64,000 bases of DNA from DATLED01 sp963750255 (GTDB lineage: Bacteria > Actinomycetota > Acidimicrobiia > Acidimicrobiales > CADCTF01): contig CAVVPZ010000012.1 of NCBI GenBank assembly GCA_963750255.1, positions 62,001 to 126,000 on the forward strand. Reading direction: 5' to 3'. The position numbers and the translations under genes are program-made. This document shows positions 1-9,474 of the stretch, one piece after another. The notes under the pieces are model-generated. The model did not search any database and was not told the origin of the DNA. It worked only from the letters and a program-made list of their open reading frames with translations. How positions within the stretch are numbered: position 1 is the stretch's first letter; every line of letters begins with the position of its first letter.

Positions 1-1
1 C

Positions 2-244
2 ACCCTCGGGCTGGTCGCCGCCTCGCGGCTCTTGGCCCTCCTGCGGGGCCGCGACTACGTGCTGCCCCAGGAGGTCTACGACGTGGCCGCCGACATCCTG
101 CGCCACCGCGTGCTTCTGTCCTACGAGGCCCTCGCCGACGGCGTCGTCGCCGAAGACGTCGTCAACAAAGTGCTCCGCACGATCATCGCTCCCCGCGTCG
201 CGCCCGGTCAGGACGGCGACTACGGCGACACGCAAGCGTCGTGA
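2..244 (+). CDS. MoxR-family AAA ATPase, C-terminal end (partial)
   Basis: Only the last 80 residues are inside the window; the frame is open from base 2 to the TGA at 242-244. The segment contains the lid-type stretch RDYVLPQEVYDVAADILRHR followed by LSYEALADGV, typical of the C-terminus of MoxR ATPases. MoxR proteins are chaperone-like AAA+ enzymes that work with VWA-domain partners. The next gene starts at 241 inside this stop codon, and the DUF58 and two VWA genes that follow are the usual MoxR neighbours. The ATPase core motifs lie outside the window, so the call rests on this tail plus context. Confidence 0.75.
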   Translation, partial: TLGLVAASRLLALLRGRDYVLPQEVYDVAADILRHRVLLSYEALADGVVAEDVVNKVLRTIIAPRVAPGQDGDYGDTQAS

Positions 245-1136
245 TCCGGACGACCGAGGTCGTCCGACGCGAGGGACGGCTCCGCCAACTCGAGTTGCTC
301 GTCACCCGCAAACTCGACGGCCTCCTCCAGGGCGATTACCAGGGACTCGTCCCCGCCGGAGGCAGCGAGCCGGGCGAGGGCCGGCTCTACGCGCCCGGCG
401 ACGACGTGCGCCGCATGGACTGGAACCTCACGGCCCGGTCGAACGTGGCCCACGTCCGCACCACGATCGCCGACCGTGAGCTCGAGACGTGGATCGTCTT
501 CGACGGCTCGGCCAGCCTCGACTTCGGCACCACCGACCAGGAGAAGCGCGACCTGGCCGTCTCCGCCGCCGGCGCCTTCGCCTTCCTCACCGCCCGCAAC
601 GGCAACCGCATCGGTGCGGTCGTGTTCGGCCCCGAAGGCGCCACCACCTTCCCGCCCCGGGGCGGACGCGACGCCGGTGCTGGCCCTGCTGCACGCCATC
701 GAGGACCGGCCCCGCGCCGGCCAGGGCGGTCCCGATCTCGCCACCGCCCTCCGCCGGGCCCGTCTCGTCGCTCGTCGCCGCGGCCTGATCGTCGTCATCT
801 CCGACCTGCTCGACGCCAGCAGCTGGGAGCGCGAGTTGCGGGCGCTCAGCCTCCGCCACCAGGTCGTGGTCGTCACCGTCGAAGATCCCCGGGAGCGGGA
901 GCTTCCGGCCGTCGGGCCTGCTGACGCTCGTCGATCCCGAAACCGGCGAGCGACTCGAGGTCCAGACCTCCGACCGCAAGTTGCGGCGCCGCTTCGCCGA
1001 CGCCGCCGCCGAGCAGGCGAAGACGCGGGCGACTGCCGTCCGGCGCGCCGGCGCCTCCCACCTCGTGCTCTCCACCGACCGCGACTGGTTGCGCGATCTC
1101 GTCGCCCACGTCGTGGCCACGAGGAGGCGGCGATGA
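241..1136 (+). CDS. DUF58 domain protein (MoxR-associated), frame interrupted
   Basis: The GTG start at 241 overlaps the MoxR stop. After repair the product is about 297 residues. The DUF58 signature YAPGDDVRRMDWNLTARSN is at residues ~50-70, followed by a VWA-like part with VFDGSASLDFG and a second strand VVISDLLD. Two single-base shifts interrupt the frame, near 660 (CCCCGGGG run) and 918 (GGG run); dropping one G at each restores a continuous protein ending LRDLVAHVVATRRRR. DUF58 proteins are usually encoded between moxR and VWA genes and are thought to act in envelope or complex assembly. No enzyme activity is evident. Confidence 0.8.
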
Positions 1137-2092
1137 GCTTCTTCGATCCGGGCCGGCTCTGGCTGCTCGCCATCGTCCCGGTGTTGGCCGCCGTGTACGT
1201 GTTGGCCCAGCGGCGCCGCCACCGCCAACAGTCGGTTCGCTTCTCGAACCTCGCCCTCCTCCGAGAGGTGGCCTCGCCCCGTCCCGGATGGCGCCGCCAC
1301 GTCCCGGCCGCGGTGACCGCGCTCGCCCTGGCCGGACTGATCATCGGATTCGCCGCGCCCCGCCGGCACCGTCCAAGTGCCCAAGCAGGCGGCGACGATC
1401 ATGCTCGTCATCGACACCTCCGCCTCGATGCAGGCGATCGACGTCACGCCCACCCGCTTGCAGGCGGCCATCGCCGCGGCACAGGGCTTCGTCGAGCAGC
1501 TGCCGCCCAGGTCTCGAAGTCGGCCTCGTCTCCTTCGACCGCCAGGCCCGGATCGAGGCGGTGCCGACCACCGATCACCTCGCCGTGAGCACCGCCATCG
1601 GTGAACTCCGCCTCGGTCCGGGGACTGCCGCCGGCGATGCGCTCGCCGCCGCCCTCGACGCCATCAACACCGCCAACGCCGCCGGCGGGCATCGACACCA
1701 AGGACGGCGGGGCCGCCATCGTGTTGCTCTCCGACGGCGTCACCACCGTCGGCCGGCCGGTGACCCAGGCGGCGCAGATCGCCGCCGAAGCCGGCGTCCC
1801 GGTGTCGACCATCGCCTTCGGCACCGACCGCGGCGCCGTCGAGGTCCAGGGGCGCATCATCCCCGTGCCCGCCGACCCCGACACGATGGCCGAGGTGGCC
1901 GAGATCACGTCGGGCACGTTCTTCGAGGCCGTGTCGGGCGCGCAGCTGAAGAAGGTCTACGAAGACATCGGGACCCGGGTCGGATTCGAAACCGAACGGC
2001 GCGAGGTCAGCGGCGGCGTGCTCGGCGGCGCTGCCGTGTTGCTCGTCGCCGGCCTCGGCCTCGGCCTGCTCTGGAACGGGAGGTTGGTGTGA
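1133..2092 (+). CDS. VWA-domain membrane protein 1 (BatA-like), frame interrupted
   Basis: The ATG overlaps the DUF58 stop (ATGA). After repair there are about 318 residues. Two N-terminal membrane segments (LWLLAIVPVLAAVYVLA and AVTALALAGLIIGFAAP) are followed by a von Willebrand A domain with the MIDAS motif in VIDTSASM and the later strands VLLSDGVTT and TIAFGT, then a C-terminal membrane helix (VLLVAGLGLGLLW). Extra bases near 1360, 1508 and 1685 split the frame. The MIDAS residues suggest metal-dependent protein contact on the outer face of the membrane. It belongs to the MoxR/DUF58/VWA operon. Confidence 0.8.
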
Positions 2093-3053
2093 TCGACGGA
2101 CTGCAGTTCAGCGCCCCGCATCGGCTCTGGCTTCTCGTCGCGTCGGCGGTGTTGCTGGCCGCCTACGTGGCCACGATCGTCGTCCGGCGTCGGCGGTCGA
2201 CCGCCTTCGCCTCGTCGTCGATGCTGGGTCGCTTGACGGCGGGCGGCGCCGGGCCTTGGCGTCACGGTCTGTCGATCCTGTTCGTGGCCGCCATCGTCTT
2301 GGCCACCGTCGGCGCCGCCCAGCCCACCGTGCCCGGCCAGCAGGAGCGGAAGCAGGCGACGATCGTGGTCGCCATCGACGTGTCCGACTCGATGGGTGCA
2401 ACCGACGTCGCCCCGAGCCGCATCGAGGCCGCCGTCGGCGCCGCTCGCACGTTCGTGGCCGATCTGCCCTCGACGTTCGACGTCGGGCTCGTCACCGCCG
2501 GGTCGTCGCCGTCGGTGCTCGTCGCGCCGACCCTCGACCACGGCCGCGTGCTCGATGCACTCGGCACGCTCGAGCTCGGGTCCCGGAACCGCGCTGGGCG
2601 ACGCCATCTTCACGTCGCTGTCCGTGCTCCCGCCTCGGCCGACCACGGCCACCGACCAGCGGGCGGCCCGGATCGTGCTGCTGTCCGACGGGGTCACGAC
2701 CACGGGGCGGCCCGACTCCGAGGCCATCGCCGCCGCCACCCTGGCCGGGGTGCCGGTGTCGACGATCGCCTTCGGTACGACCAACGCCTCGGTGACCAGC
2801 CAAGGCCAGGTCGTCGAGGTGCCGGTTGACAGCTCTGCGCTCAAGGCCATCGCCGACGGCACCGGCGGTTCGTTCTTCACCGGCGGCGACGCGGGCGCAG
2901 TTGGCCGGCATCTACGCGCAGGTCGATTCCGAGGTGACGGTCTACGAGGGGCGCAAAGACGTCGCCGAGTGGTTCGCCGGAGCCGCCGTCGTCACGCTGG
3001 TGTTGGCCCTGTGTCTCTCGATGGCCGGCACGTCCCGTGCTGTTTGGGCCTGA
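2089..3053 (+). CDS. VWA-domain membrane protein 2 (BatA-like), frame interrupted
   Basis: The GTG start at 2089 overlaps the previous TGA. It is a paralogue of the preceding gene with the same plan: two N-terminal membrane helices (LWLLVASAVLLAAYVATIVV; LSILFVAAIVLATVGAA), a VWA domain with MIDAS AIDVSDSM and VLLSDGVTT, and a C-terminal helix (AAVVTLVLALCLSMA). Frame breaks lie near 2583 and 2893; removing one G at each restores about 320 residues. The tandem pair suggests a heteromeric VWA complex served by the MoxR ATPase. This is the last gene of the cluster; the next start is 38 bp downstream. Confidence 0.8.
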
Positions 3054-3090
3054 CCGGCTGGGCGGGGTCGGGGAGGGGTAGAACGCACCG

Positions 3091-4445
3091 ATGGCCCCCC
3101 GCCCGGCCTCCGTGGCCATGTTCGGAACGTTCGACGTCGACAACTACGGCGACCACCTCTTCACGATGGTGGCCAGGCGGGAGCTCACCGCCCGACTTCC
3201 GGGGCTCACCGCTCGACGCGTTCTCGCCCTTCGGCTGGCTCCACCCCACCCGCCTCGACGGCGGCGAGCGAGTCCGCCCCCTCGGGCTTCGCACGCAGAG
3301 CCGGCTCGACGGATTCGCCGACGCCTACGACGCTGTGCTGGTCGGAGGCGGTGAGCTGCTCCACCTCAACGACCCGCTTCTGGCCGCGTTCTACGACGCC
3401 TCCCCGGCCGAGATGGTCGGGCTCGCGCCCTCGGCGTGGTTCGTCGAGGGATTGGGACCAGAGCGCGAAGAACGCTGTCCGCGTGCTCTGGCACGGCGTC
3501 GGGATTCCCTACGACCTCTCCCCCGAGCAACTGACGCGAATGGCAGCGGCCACCGCTCACCGCACGAGCGCAGCGGTTCGTGACCCGCTCTCGGCCAAAC
3601 GACTCGCAGCCAGCGGGTATTCGGGCGACATCGACATCGTGCCCGACTCCGGTTTGCTCATCGATCGGGTGTTGCCACGCAAGGTGCTCGACGCTCGGCT
3701 CGCCGATCTGCGAGCACGCGGCCAGTATCCGCGCCGTCCTGCGCTCGTCCTCCAGGGCTGCGACTTGCTGGTCCCCGACGCCGAGGCCATCGCCGGCGTG
3801 GTGGCTCGGTGCCAGGAGGACGCCGACGCCGAGATCGTGCTCGTCGAGACCGGACGGTGTCGGGCCGACGGTGAGTTCGCTGATGCGGTCAGCCGGGCCC
3901 TCGAAGTCCGGCTGGGCCGCCGTCCCTATCGGCTCCCCGGCACTGCGCCGCTCGAGGACGTCGCCGCCGCTCTCGCCGGCGCCGCCGTCGTGGTCGGGAG
4001 CTCTCTGCATGCCGCCGTGACCGCCGTCGCCTTCGAGCGCCCGTTCGTCACGATGAACTTCGGCCGCGAGTCGAAACTCGATGGGTTCGGTCTCCAGACC
4101 GGGTTGGCCAAGCACGTGATCCACGAGGTGGGGGATTTGGGCGGCGCGCTCACCGCCGCGTTGACGTCGCCCCCCTCGCCGGCGCGGGTGTTCGCGCTGC
4201 GCCACCAACTCGATCGGCACTTCGACGGGCTGGCCGGGGCGGTCAAGGAGTCGGTGGCCTCGACCCACCGCAGGCTGGTGGTACTGCACGACGACGAGGT
4301 GCTCCGCGGCCGCCTCGACGACGCCGCGGGCCGAGCGCAACAGGCCGAGGCCGAGCGCGACGCGATCCTCGCCACGAGAACCTTCCGGGCGACGGCCTCA
4401 GCCCGTCGCCGCTACGGGCAGCTGCGAGCCCACTTCGGTCGCTGA
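3091..4445 (+). CDS. Polysaccharide pyruvyl transferase-family protein, frame interrupted
   Basis: After repair there are about 450 residues. The N-terminus reads MFGTFDVDNYGDHLF, the family's opening strand and loop; the middle has VLVGGGELLHLND; the C-terminal half has VVVGSSLHAAVTAVAFERPFV, where the SLHA-type motif is typical of the pyruvyl-transferase fold (PF04230). The last ~70 residues (AGRAQQAEAERDAILATRTF) look coiled-coil. Frame breaks near 3200 and 3456 are repaired by dropping one G each. The fold implies transfer to a cell-surface polysaccharide, but the true donor and acceptor cannot be read from sequence. Confidence 0.7.
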
Positions 4446-4479
4446 CCAGATTCGGGGTTGCCGCCGGGGTCCCTCGAAG

Positions 4480-4494
4480 TAAGATTGATTCTCA
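4480..4494 (+). promoter_or_regulatory. Fur-family (probable Zur) 7-1-7 operator
   Basis: TAAGATTGATTCTCA is an imperfect 7-1-7 inverted repeat (TAAGATT / ATTCTCA) of the Fur-family type, AT-rich against a GC-rich background. It ends 2 bp before the ATG at 4497 of znuA, so Zur bound here would cover the promoter or start region. The zur gene lies just beyond the operon (7331-7771). Assignment to Zur rather than Fur rests on context. Confidence 0.6.
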
Positions 4495-4496
4495 TT

Positions 4497-5375
4497 ATGG
4501 ATCGATCGGTCGCGGGTCGTATGACCGCCGTCGTGGTGCTGGCGGGTTGCGTGCTCGCCTCCTGCGCCCGCGGCGGGCCGAGCGTCGACGATGGCCGACT
4601 CCGGGCGGTGGCCGGGTTCTTTCCCTTGGCCGAGGCCGTCCGCCGCGTCGGCGGCGACCGAGTTTCGGTGCGAGACCTCACCCCGCCGGGTGCCGAACCC
4701 CACGACCTCGAAATCACCACCGACGAACTCGATGCCATCGAGGACGCAGACCTCGTCGTCTTCCTGGGTGGTGGGTTCCAGCCCGCGGTAGAGGCTGCGT
4801 CGAAGCGGGCCCGGGGCGCCACCATCGACGTCTTCGAAGGGGTCGCCGGCTCTGATCTCCACGTCTGGCTCGACCCGGTCGAGATGGCAGGCATCGTGGT
4901 CCGCGTGCGCGACGCACTGGTCGCAGTCGAGCCCGCCTCGGGTGGCCGCTTCTCCGCCAACGCCGCCACCTACTTGGCCGAACTGTCGGCGCTCGACCGG
5001 TCCTACGCCACGGCCCTGGCCCGGTGCGATCGCCGCACCATCGTGACCGCCCATGAAGCATTTGGCCGCTTGGCCCAGCGATACGACCTCGTGCAGGTTT
5101 CGATCGCCGGACGTTCGCCCGAGAGCGAGGCCGACCCCCGCCGTCTGGCCGAACTCGCCGACCGCATCCGCGCCGAGGGGGCGACGACGGTCTTCACGGA
5201 GGCACTCGTCCCTCCCGATGTCGCCAACGCCCTCGCCCGAGAGGCCGGGGTGCGGGCCCGGGTGCTCGACCCGCTCGAGGGCCTGTCGCCCGAGCGGACC
5301 CGGGCCGGCATCGGCTACGACACGGTGATGCGAGAAAACCTGGCTGTCCTCACCGACGCATTGGGCTGCCGGTGA
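4497..5375 (+). CDS. znuA: Zinc ABC transporter, substrate-binding lipoprotein
   Basis: 292 residues. The N-terminus VVVLAGCVLASCARGG is a lipoprotein signal with lipobox LASC, so the protein should be membrane-anchored outside the cell. It has the ZnuA/TroA metal ligands: EPHDLE (about residue 67), DLHVWLDP (~122), TAHEAFG (~186) and an acidic site in the C-lobe (VFTEALVPPD). There is no long His-rich loop. ATG 4521 would also give a lipoprotein; 4497 was chosen because it keeps a basic n-region. The gene is first in znuA-znuC-znuB, with its stop overlapping the znuC GTG. It is presumably repressed by Zur when zinc is plentiful. Confidence 0.85.
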   Translation: MDRSVAGRMTAVVVLAGCVLASCARGGPSVDDGRLRAVAGFFPLAEAVRRVGGDRVSVRDLTPPGAEPHDLEITTDELDAIEDADLVVFLGGGFQPAVEAASKRARGATIDVFEGVAGSDLHVWLDPVEMAGIVVRVRDALVAVEPASGGRFSANAATYLAELSALDRSYATALARCDRRTIVTAHEAFGRLAQRYDLVQVSIAGRSPESEADPRRLAELADRIRAEGATTVFTEALVPPDVANALAREAGVRARVLDPLEGLSPERTRAGIGYDTVMRENLAVLTDALGCR

Positions 5376-6121
5376 GCGCCGACTTGTTGCTCGAGGCCGA
5401 GGGATTGGCCTTTGCATATGGGCGAGAGCCCGTGCTCTCCGACGTCGGTCTTCGTGTCGCGGCGCGCGAGTTCGTCGCGCTCGTCGGACCGAACGGATCG
5501 GGCAAGTCGACGCTCCTGCGTCTCCTCTTGGGGTTGGCCCGGCCCGAGCGGGGTCGCATCGAGTTGTTCGGAAAGCCGCCCGCCGATCTCAAGGACCGGT
5601 GGCGCCTCGGCTACGTCCCGCAGCGCAGCACCGTTCCCGAGCACCTTCCGGCCACCGTCGAGGAGGTCGTGGCCGCCGGGTGCCTGAGCCGGCGGGGGTG
5701 GCGGAGAGGGCTCACCGCCGGTGACCGGGTCGACGTCGCACACGCCCTCGAGTCGGTCGCGCTCTCCCATCGGGCCGGCGACCCGCTGCGTGAACTGTCG
5801 GGTGGACAGCAGCAGCGGGTCTTGATCGCCAAGGCGCTCGTTTCTCGCCCCGATCTGCTCATCCTCGACGAGCCGGTGGCGGGCGTGGACACCGACTCCC
5901 AGGCCCGGTTTCGCGACGCGCTGGTGCACCTGCGCGAAGAACACGGGGCCGGCATCCTCCTGGTGTCGCACGAGCTGGGTGCGGTGGCCGACGACCTCGA
6001 CCGAGTGCTCGTGCTGCGGAGGGGAACGATCGTCTTCGACGGGCCGCCAGACGCCCTCACCGCCCGCGGTGTGAGCCTCGGCGTCCACCGCGACGACCTT
6101 CCCCTCTGGCTCGAGGGATGA
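5372..6121 (+). CDS. znuC: Zinc ABC transporter ATP-binding protein
   Basis: 249 residues and intact. Walker A is GPNGSGKST (about residue 38), the Q-loop region is GYVPQRS, the signature is LSGGQQQR, Walker B is LLILDEP, and the H-loop is in LLVSHE. Its length and the neighbouring binding protein and ABC-3-type permease identify it as the cytoplasmic energy unit of a zinc or manganese importer; the zur neighbour favours zinc. The GTG start overlaps the znuA stop and its own stop overlaps the znuB ATG, so the three genes are translationally coupled. Confidence 0.87.
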   Translation: MSADLLLEAEGLAFAYGREPVLSDVGLRVAAREFVALVGPNGSGKSTLLRLLLGLARPERGRIELFGKPPADLKDRWRLGYVPQRSTVPEHLPATVEEVVAAGCLSRRGWRRGLTAGDRVDVAHALESVALSHRAGDPLRELSGGQQQRVLIAKALVSRPDLLILDEPVAGVDTDSQARFRDALVHLREEHGAGILLVSHELGAVADDLDRVLVLRRGTIVFDGPPDALTARGVSLGVHRDDLPLWLEG

Positions 6122-6970
6122 GCGTGCTGGCGGTGACCGGCCTCGGGCTGCCTTGGCCCTTTGACCGCGACTACATGCAACTCGCTCTCGTGGCCGGCAT
6201 CGCGGTTGGAATCGCCGCGCCCCTCATCGGCGCCTTCCTCGTCCAGCGTCGGTTGTCGCTGCTCGGCGACGGCCTCGGCCATGTCGCCTTCGCTGGGGTC
6301 TCGGCCGGACTGCTTCTCGGTGTCTGGCCCGTGTGGACAGCGCTCGCCGCTGCCCTGACCGGCGCCGTTGCCATCGAATGGTTGCGAACGCGCGGGCCGC
6401 GCATCTGGTGACCTCGCGCTGGCCCTCTTGTTCTACAGCGGCATCGCCGGCGGCGTCGTGCTCACCGGCTTGGCCGGCAGTCTCAACAGCGGCATCATCT
6501 CGTATCTCTTCGGGTCGATCCTCACCGTGGAGGCGGTCGACGCCTGGACCATCGTCGGCCTCGGCGTCGTGATCGCGCTGGTCGTGTGGCGGACGTGGCG
6601 GGCGCTGTTCTCGATCGTGCTCGACGAGGAGGCGGCTCGGGTGGCCGGACTTCCCGTGGACCGACTCAACCTGTTGGTCGCGGCGGCGGCGGCCGTCACC
6701 GTGGTGGCGGCCATGCGCGTGGTCGGCATCTTGTTGGTGGCCGCGTTGATGGTGCTTCCGGTCGGTGCCGCCCAGCGGCTCACGGGTTCGTTCCGCACCA
6801 CGTTGTTGTTGGCGTCGGCGCTGGGAGCGGGGTCGGCGATCGTGGGACTGGCGCTGGCCCGGTGGGGCGGACTCGCTCCCGGCGGCACCATCGTGTTGGT
6901 GGCCGCGGCCACGTTCGCGTTGGCCGCGCTCGTCGGGCGGACGACGAGGAGCGGTACCGTCGGGACATGA
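6118..6970 (+). CDS. znuB: Zinc ABC transporter permease, frame interrupted once
   Basis: About 283 residues and strongly hydrophobic throughout (ABC-3 family). The N-terminal half includes APLIGAFLVQRRLSLLGDGL, where the family's cytoplasmic loop reads LLGDGLGHVAF. The second half (SGIISYLFGSILTV through LALARWGG) is in another frame; the break is near 6403 in a GGGCC stretch, and removing one G joins them as TRGRASGDLALALLFY. It forms the membrane channel with ZnuC. The ATG at 6118 overlaps the znuC stop, and the TGA at 6968-6970 overlaps the next ATG. Confidence 0.85.
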
Positions 6971-7326
6971 TCAAGGCCGTCCACACCATCGTGTATGCCG
7001 ACGAACCTGACCGAGCCCGCGACTTCTTCCGCGACGCCCTCGGTTTCGCTCACCTCGACGTGGGCGACGGCTGGTTGATCTTCAAGACCGGACCGAGCGA
7101 GATGGGCATCCATCCGACCGACTCGCCCGAGTCGCGCCAGCACCAGATCTCCCTCGTGTGCGACGACCTCGAGGCGACGGTGTCCGACTTGCGAGCCAAG
7201 GGTGTCGAGTTCACCCAGGAGCCCCGCAACGAGGGGTGGGGAGTCACGACCATGTTCGTAATCCCGGGTGGCGGAGAGATGATGCTCTACGAGCCCCGCC
7301 ACCCCGCCGTCTACGACCTGGAGTAG
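6967..7326 (+). CDS. VOC/glyoxalase-fold protein
   Basis: 119 residues, starting in the znuB stop codon. It has the vicinal-oxygen-chelate pattern of paired beta-alpha-beta-beta-beta units: VHTIVYADEPDRARDFFRDALGF in the first half, ISLVCDDLEATVSDLRAKGV in the second, ending MMLYEPRHP with a Glu that could bind metal. The family includes dioxygenases, glyoxalases and resistance proteins; nothing here fixes a substrate. Its fused position suggests co-expression with zinc uptake, perhaps because the enzyme uses zinc, but that is inference. Confidence 0.75.
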   Translation: MIKAVHTIVYADEPDRARDFFRDALGFAHLDVGDGWLIFKTGPSEMGIHPTDSPESRQHQISLVCDDLEATVSDLRAKGVEFTQEPRNEGWGVTTMFVIPGGGEMMLYEPRHPAVYDLE

Positions 7327-7330
7327 CCCT

Positions 7331-7771
7331 TCATCGGCACCGCGCGCAGAGACCGACGAGATCGATGCGGTGCTCGGTGACCTCGAAGCCCGCCTCCTCT
7401 GCCGCCAGCCGCGCCGCCTCGCCGAGCGCCTGCTCGAGCTTGGGGGCGGCGGAGACGTCGCTCACGTCGCCGCACGCCGTGCAGAGCAGATGGTGGTGGT
7501 GACCGGCGAGGTCTTCGGCCAACTCGAAGCGGGCCAGGTCGTCGGTCCCTGACATCCTCCGGACCACACCCGCCTCGACCAGCACCGTGAGGTTGCGGTA
7601 CACCGAACTCTGCGGTAGGTCGTCCTCGGCCCGCTCGCAGATCTCCGGCACCGTCAGCGGACGCCCGGTGTGCTCGAGCACGTCGACCAGCCGCCGGCGA
7701 CCGCTCGTGAACCTCTGGCCGACACCGCCGAGTCGGCGGACGGCTTCGGTGTGGAGCGTGGTGGTCGACAT
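7331..7771 (-). CDS. zur: Fur-family zinc-uptake regulator
   Basis: 146 residues and intact, convergent with the VOC gene four bases away. The winged helix covers residues ~15-80 (TVPEICERAEDDLPQSSVYRNLTVLVEAGVV, with the typical SSVYRNL recognition helix). The metal-binding half has GHHHHLLCTACGDV and a final CARC, giving the two CxxC pairs of the structural zinc site. Adjacency to znuACB and the operator before znuA supports Zur over Fur. No matching operator was found in its own upstream region (7772-7889). Confidence 0.82.
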   Translation of the reverse strand: MSTTTLHTEAVRRLGGVGQRFTSGRRRLVDVLEHTGRPLTVPEICERAEDDLPQSSVYRNLTVLVEAGVVRRMSGTDDLARFELAEDLAGHHHHLLCTACGDVSDVSAAPKLEQALGEAARLAAEEAGFEVTEHRIDLVGLCARCR

Positions 7772-7889
7772 CGGGGCCACGCGATCCAGCCAACCACACG
7801 ACCGGCAAGGTTGACGACGTCGCCCGATCGGGTACGCCTGTTGGGGCAGCCCGAACGTCGGGGTCGCCGGAGCAAGAGGAGGACCACCC

Positions 7890-8465
7890 ATGGCCACCGC
7901 CACCCACGAGATCATCGGTGTGTTCAAGACGCCGGGTGAGGCCAAGGCTGCCGCCGATGCCGTCGCCGGCATCGCCCGCTCGTCCCGCCCGCGGGTGGAC
8001 GACCATGACGCCGACGTGGCCTCGTTGAAGGCCGAGATGCATGAGGAGATCAACGAAACCGTCGTGGGGCCGGGCAACATTGGGCCATTCACCAAGGAGA
8101 TGCGGCGTGGCCTCGTGCGCGGCGTGGTCGCCGGCGCCGTCGCCGGCGCCGTCCTCGCCCTTCCGATCGCGCTGATTCCGTGGATGTCCCTCGAGTTCGG
8201 CACCCGACTCGTCATCGCCGCCATTGTCGGGGCGTCGGCCGGCGCCACGGTCGGCTTCATGTTCGGCGGGTTCACCGCCCGGGGCGGCGATCGCCGGATG
8301 GCGGCCGAGATCGGCACCACGGTCGTCATCGACGTGCGCACCCCCGACGAGGTCGAGCAGGTCCGCATGGTCATGGAGCGCCACCACCCGATCCGAATCG
8401 ACCTGGCCACGCGCGAGGGCGACGCCGTCGAGAACCTGAGCACCGACGATCAGTTCGATTCCTGA
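7890..8465 (+). CDS. Glycine-rich membrane protein of unknown function
   Basis: 191 residues and intact. A soluble N-terminal part begins EIIGVFKTPGEAKAAADAV, a ferredoxin-like stretch seen in general-stress-type proteins. Two membrane segments follow, rich in small residues (GVVAGAVAGAVLALPIALI; LVIAAIVGASAGATVGFMFGG), then a short C-terminal domain (GTTVVIDVRTPDEVEQVRMVM). The fold suggests a stress-related inner-membrane protein. A ribosome-binding stretch (agaggagg) precedes the ATG. It has its own promoter region, divergent from zur. Confidence 0.55.
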   Translation: MATATHEIIGVFKTPGEAKAAADAVAGIARSSRPRVDDHDADVASLKAEMHEEINETVVGPGNIGPFTKEMRRGLVRGVVAGAVAGAVLALPIALIPWMSLEFGTRLVIAAIVGASAGATVGFMFGGFTARGGDRRMAAEIGTTVVIDVRTPDEVEQVRMVMERHHPIRIDLATREGDAVENLSTDDQFDS

Positions 8466-8492
8466 GGTCCCACACGCGGGCAGACTCCCGGG

Positions 8493-9471
8493 GTGATCGT
8501 CGACTGTGCGGTGTACGAGGCGGGGGAGCGGCTCGGCGGACGCGTCCCGCTCGATGAAGCCGTCGCCCTGGCCCGCCGCTCCGAAGGCGCCTTCGTCTGG
8601 ATCGGGCTGGTGGCGCCGTCGCCCGAGGAGTTCGAAGCCGTGGCTGCCGAGTTCGGGCTCCATCCGCTGGCGGTGGAGGACGCCGTCCACGCCCGCCAGC
8701 GCCCAAGCTCGAGGTGTATGGCGAGACGGTCTTCGTCGTGCTCAAGGCGGCCGACTACATCGACCACCAGGAGATCGTGCACCTGAGCCAGATCATGGTC
8801 TTCCTCGGCGCCGACTTCCTGATCACCGTGCGCCACGGGGAGAGCGAAACCTCTGGCCGAGGTCCGCAAGGAGTTGGCCGCTGCGCCCGGACGAACTCAA
8901 GTGCGGCCCGATCGGGCGTGCTGCACGCCATCCTCGACCGGGTGGTCGACGACTACGGCACCGTCATTCGCTTCGTCGACGTCGACATCGAAGAGGTCGA
9001 GCACCAGGTCTTCTCCAACGTCCGCGAGAACGTGGCCGAGCGCATCTACCGGCTCAAGCGCGAAGTGCTCGAGTTCCGCCAGGCCGTCGTCCCCTTCGCC
9101 GACCCGCGTCGAGCCCTCGCCGAGCGGCCGCGTGCCGCACACGGCGGTCGTCCCCCACGAGTACTTCCGTGACGTCCACGACCACGTCGTGCGGGCCGCC
9201 GAGCGGATCGAGGCGGTCGACGCCCTCCTCAGCAGCGTGCTCAGCGCCAACCTGGCCCAGGTCGGGCGTGCGCCAGAACGAGGACATGCGCAAGATCTCG
9301 GCCTGGGTGGCGATGCATCGCCGTCCCGACGATGATCGCCGGGCTCTACGGCATGAACTTCGAGCACATGCCCGAGCTGGCTGGGCGTTCGGTTACCCGT
9401 TGGCACTCGCGCCTGATGGCCCCGGGTTCCGGCGCCTGTTCGTCGCCTTCCGACGGCGAGGTTGGCTCTAG
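8493..9471 (+). CDS. corA: CorA-type Mg2+/Co2+ transporter, heavily frame-interrupted
   Basis: Read piecewise, the locus gives about 324 residues of a CorA protein. It has an N-terminal alpha/beta domain (FVWIGLVAPSPEEFEAV, HPLAVEDAVHARQRP), the long helix (IRFVDVDIEEVEHQVFSN, RLKREVLEFRQAVVPF), RQNEDMRKISAWVAM, and the pore signature YGMNFEHMPEL with the diagnostic GMN. It ends WAFGYPLAL...FRRRGWL. About seven single-base shifts (near 8700, 8850, 8890, 8925, 9125, 9265 and 9320-9380) break it. The conserved pieces in the right order argue for assembly errors rather than decay. The GTG at 8493 gives the correct N-terminus. Confidence 0.75.
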
Positions 9472-9474
9472 CGG

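Noticed and set aside
220..1344. Long minus-strand open frames opposite the DUF58/VWA genes
   Set aside because: Arg/Ala-rich translations typical of antisense shadows in high-GC DNA; the plus strand carries recognisable domains.
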